From: Curtobacterium sp. VKM Ac-1395
Lineage (GTDB): Bacteria; Actinomycetota; Actinomycetes; Actinomycetales; Microbacteriaceae
Reading direction: 5' to 3'
Assembly: GCF_015350975.1 (NCBI RefSeq)
Contig: NZ_JADKRX010000003.1
Coordinates: 355,278-419,277, forward strand
Length of the DNA: 64,000 nucleotides
Part shown: one piece after another, positions 61,682-64,000 of the stretch
Numbering within the stretch: position 1 is the stretch's first letter
Layout: each line of letters starts with the position of its first letter
Program-made: the position numbers and the translations under genes
Notes under the pieces: model-generated
What the model was told of the DNA's origin: nothing
What the model saw: the letters and a program-made list of their open reading frames with translations, nothing else
Databases searched by the model: none

Positions 61682-63346
61682 ATGACCGAGACCCGATCCG
61701 ACTACGACTCGACCCGCTTCCGCGAGGTGTTCGAGGGCAGCTACACGTACGCCAACGGCTTCCAGCGGAACACCCACCGCTTCGCCACCCGGCCGGCCCT
61801 GCGCGATCCGGACACGGACCGGTCGTGGACGTACGCGGAGCTCGGCGACGCGGTGGACCGGATCGGTGGCTGGCTCGTGCGGCACGGTGCCGTCCGCGGT
61901 TCGGTGGTCATGGTCGAGCTGTTCAACTCCCCCGAGTTCGCGATGCTGTACCTGGCGTGCCACCGCATCGGCGCGGTGTTCTCCCCCACCAACTTCCGGC
62001 TGGCCCCGGACGAGGTCGCGTTCATCGTCGACGACTCCGCACCCGTCGTGCTCGTCCACGACGCCGTGCGGAACGACGACCTCGTCGCCGCGCTGGAGTC
62101 CGCCTCGCACCGCCCCGACCACGTCGTCACGGTGGGCGGAGCGCACGACGGGTTCGCCGAGCTGCTCGCAGCGGAGCCGGTCACCGCGTCGGAGCTCGCG
62201 GACACCGAGCCGCACAGCACCTACGACGAGACGACCCGGCTCTACACGTCGGGGACGACCGGTCGGCCGAAGCCCGTGCCGCTGCCGAGCCTGGTCGAGG
62301 TGCTCAGCGCGCACGACGTCATCATGCACTTCCCGCTCAGCCCGTTCGACAAGACGCTGAACATGTCGCCGCTGTTCCACCGTGGCGGCCTGTACTCCGG
62401 CGGGCCGAACCCGGTGTTCTACGTCGGTGCCGAGCTGACCACGCTCCGGCACTTCGACGCCGACCGGGTGCTCGACCTCGTCGAGTCGGAACAGCTGACC
62501 TTCCTGATCGGTGCGCCGCCGAACCTCGTGCAGCTCGCGAACGCCCAGGAGCGCCGCCCGCGCGACCTGTCCTCGCTGCACGGCATCGTGACGATGGGTG
62601 CCCCGCTGGACCGGGCCGCCGCGCTCCGCTACCAGGAGCTGCTCTCACCGCGGATCTTCAACGGGTACGGCACCACCGAGACCTTCTGGAACACGTTCCT
62701 GCGCCCCGAGGACTTCCCCGACGGCGCGGGCTCGACGGGTCGGGCGTCCACGGACGACGACGTCGCCGTGGTGCGGGTGTACGCCGACAAGCTCGCCGAC
62801 CCGACGGACACCGTGCCGCAGGACGGCAGCGAGATCGGCGAGTTCGCCGTCCGCACCGTCAAGTCCGGCTACTCGTACCGGAACCCGGGGCTCGAGGCCG
62901 AGAAGTTCGCGAACGGCTGGTTCTACCCGGGCGACCTGGCGACGTGGGACGAGCACGAGCGCGTGACCATCGTCGGGCGCAAGGACGACATGGTCATCTC
63001 CGGCGGGGAGAACGTGCACCCGGTGCAGGTCGAGGCCGTCCTGCAGGAGCACCCCGGGGTCGCCGACTCGATCGTCGTCGGTGTGCCCGACGACCGCTGG
63101 GGCGAGGTCGTCGTGGCGTACGTCGTCCGCGACGCGCGGGGCCTGCCGGACGACGACACCGCCGCGGCGTCGGCGCTCGAGGACTGGACCGGCTCGCACC
63201 CGGGTCTCGCGCGGTACAAGCGGCCGCGGCGCTACCGGTTCGTCACGGAGCTGCCGTACAACGCCACGGGCAAGAAGGTGCACTACCTGGCGAAGGCGTC
63301 CGCGCTCGAGGACCAGGCGGCCGGGCGCTTCTTCATCGAGCCGTAG
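61682..63346 (+). CDS. Acyl-CoA synthetase / AMP-dependent ligase
   Basis: 554 residues of the ANL superfamily; activates a carboxylic acid as acyl-AMP and transfers it to CoA. Signature motifs: P-loop-like TRLYTSGTTGRPKPVPL (A3, about residue 190), FNGYGTTETFWNTF (A5), GWFYPGDLATWDEHERVTIVGRKDDMVISGGENVHPVQVEAVLQEHP (A7-A8), and the catalytic C-terminal Lys in ELPYNATGKKVHYL (A10). Resembles long-chain/medium-chain fatty acyl-CoA ligases, but substrate is not predictable. ATG 61682 follows GGGAGCGACG. No fatty-acid genes are adjacent. Confidence 0.92.
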   Translation: MTETRSDYDSTRFREVFEGSYTYANGFQRNTHRFATRPALRDPDTDRSWTYAELGDAVDRIGGWLVRHGAVRGSVVMVELFNSPEFAMLYLACHRIGAVFSPTNFRLAPDEVAFIVDDSAPVVLVHDAVRNDDLVAALESASHRPDHVVTVGGAHDGFAELLAAEPVTASELADTEPHSTYDETTRLYTSGTTGRPKPVPLPSLVEVLSAHDVIMHFPLSPFDKTLNMSPLFHRGGLYSGGPNPVFYVGAELTTLRHFDADRVLDLVESEQLTFLIGAPPNLVQLANAQERRPRDLSSLHGIVTMGAPLDRAAALRYQELLSPRIFNGYGTTETFWNTFLRPEDFPDGAGSTGRASTDDDVAVVRVYADKLADPTDTVPQDGSEIGEFAVRTVKSGYSYRNPGLEAEKFANGWFYPGDLATWDEHERVTIVGRKDDMVISGGENVHPVQVEAVLQEHPGVADSIVVGVPDDRWGEVVVAYVVRDARGLPDDDTAAASALEDWTGSHPGLARYKRPRRYRFVTELPYNATGKKVHYLAKASALEDQAAGRFFIEP

Positions 63347-63427
63347 GGGTCGCGGGCGCGCCCGCGCGGGTGTGCGCCCGCGGCTGTGCGCCCGCGGCTG
63401 TGCGGGCGCGGGTGTGCGGGCGCGCCG
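63347..63427. repeat. Short GC-rich tandem repeats
   Basis: GTGCGCCCGCGGCT occurs twice in tandem, followed by related GTGTGCGGGCGCG units; GCGCGCCCGCGC and GCGGGCGCGC arms at the ends are complementary. It lies between the convergent acyl-CoA synthetase and ThrE-like genes and may form a bidirectional terminator. Confidence 0.6.
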
Positions 63428-64000
63428 TCAGTGCGTCGGCGCCGTGCGGGCGAACAGGCCCGGCAGCAGCCCGCCGATCTTCGTGCCGACGCACAGGCTG
63501 ACGAAGGTGGCGAGGGGCGTCGCCAGTGACTGCGGGTCGGCGGTGGCCACGGCGACCAGCCCGACGGTGCCCGGCACGAGCAGCAGGAACGCCGGCAGGA
63601 ACGACACCGTCGCCGGGATCACCGGCACCAGCCGCTCGAGGCCACGGGTGGCGACGAACAGCACGGCAGCCGCGGTGCCCGTCGCGACGACGCTCCCCAC
63701 GAGCGGCGCCAGGCCGGACACGAGCGCGTACGCCCCGATCATCACCACGATCGAGGCCGCCGTGAGCTTCCAGCCGGCGCCGAACACCAGGCCGATGCCG
63801 ACCGCGAGCACCGCGACGGCCACCCACGACAACCAGTACGCGGGCACCGACTCCCACCCGGCCCGGTCGGTCCCGACACCGGCGACCTCCCCGACGAGCG
63901 CGGCGGACCGCGGGTCGACCCGCAACCCGGTGACGGCGCTGCCCGCGGCGATCCCGGCGGCCATGAAGCCGAGCATGATGAGCCCCTGCATCAGCCGCGC
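63428..64000 (-). CDS. Threonine/serine exporter family protein, C-terminal part (cut by window edge)
   Basis: The 190 visible residues run off the right edge without a clear start (the ATG at 63991 is internal or fortuitous; the frame continues). It contains about five hydrophobic segments (WLSWVAVAVLAVGIGLVFGAG, LTAASIVVMIGAYALVSGLA, TGTAAAVLFVATRGL) and the characteristic PATVSFLPAFLLLVPGTVGLVAVA and the terminal FVSLCVGTKIGGLLPGLFA. This fits the ThrE_2/DUF3815 C-terminal half of actinobacterial threonine/serine exporters. It is convergent with the acyl-CoA synthetase gene. Confidence is moderate as the N-terminal ThrE domain is not in view. Confidence 0.75.
   Translation of the reverse strand, partial: ARLMQGLIMLGFMAAGIAAGSAVTGLRVDPRSAALVGEVAGVGTDRAGWESVPAYWLSWVAVAVLAVGIGLVFGAGWKLTAASIVVMIGAYALVSGLAPLVGSVVATGTAAAVLFVATRGLERLVPVIPATVSFLPAFLLLVPGTVGLVAVATADPQSLATPLATFVSLCVGTKIGGLLPGLFARTAPTH

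Overview
This window is about 64 kb of chromosomal DNA from a high-GC Gram-positive bacterium, an actinobacterium most consistent with Microbacteriaceae (a Curtobacterium-like organism is my best guess, from memory of gene order and style). Evidence for this: GC is very high (roughly 70% by eye). The window encodes mycothiol S-conjugate amidase, two cis-prenyltransferases of the two-enzyme actinobacterial type, an hrcA-dnaJ pair with a CIRCE operator, a Leu-codon leader peptide before leuA, a cydABDC cluster, and many GTG starts and ATGA/GTGA overlaps. No rRNA, tRNA, insertion sequence, phage gene or CRISPR array was found. Almost everything is core or housekeeping content, and coding density is high.

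Layout: 1-2.4 kb holds a truncated glycyl-tRNA synthetase, a class V aminotransferase-fold enzyme and a divergent LysR regulator. 2.6-6.5 kb holds leuA (with leader peptide and attenuator region), recO and uppS on the minus strand. 6.7-10.8 kb holds an ABC exporter and an adjacent two-component system. 10.9-18 kb is one long minus-strand run: hrcA, dnaJ, rsmE, HIT protein, phoH, ybeY, CNNM/CBS protein, era. 18-25 kb holds a DUF4870 protein, hemW, a HAD hydrolase, a DUF1990 protein, a small membrane protein, lepA and an aminotransferase. 25.3-32.8 kb holds rpsT, then holA, comEC, comEA and leuS on the minus strand. 32.9-38.6 kb is cydABDC (cytochrome bd oxidase plus its CydDC exporter). 38.9-42.2 kb is an osmoprotectant ABC importer, followed by a TetR regulator. 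43.2-49.2 kb holds an App1-type phosphatase, a GH15 glucoamylase/trehalase-like enzyme, a PIN-PhoH protein and a second class V aminotransferase-fold enzyme. 49.3-54.6 kb holds a second cis-prenyltransferase, a hemolysin-III-like protein, mca, a DUF4307 protein, greA and ilvA. 54.6-64 kb holds an AI-2E-family permease, a YcaQ-like DNA glycosylase, htpX, lemA, a large Ig-like/polytopic membrane protein, an acyl-CoA synthetase and the C-terminal part of a ThrE-like exporter.

The most interesting non-coding signals are: (i) the leuA leader peptide with four consecutive Leu codons and a three-way complementary element reaching the leuA start; (ii) a CIRCE operator before hrcA; (iii) a structured, possibly pseudoknotted 5' leader before the PIN-PhoH gene; (iv) several families of long intergenic palindromes, two of which are dispersed copies of the same element; (v) tandem duplications at gene ends (59 bp at holA, 25 bp after the App1 gene, 12 bp after the PIN-PhoH gene); and (vi) a probable frameshift at the 3' end of comEC. 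I found no gene cluster that I would call a new defence, biosynthetic or mobile system; the unexplained material is mainly in the RNA and repeat structure.
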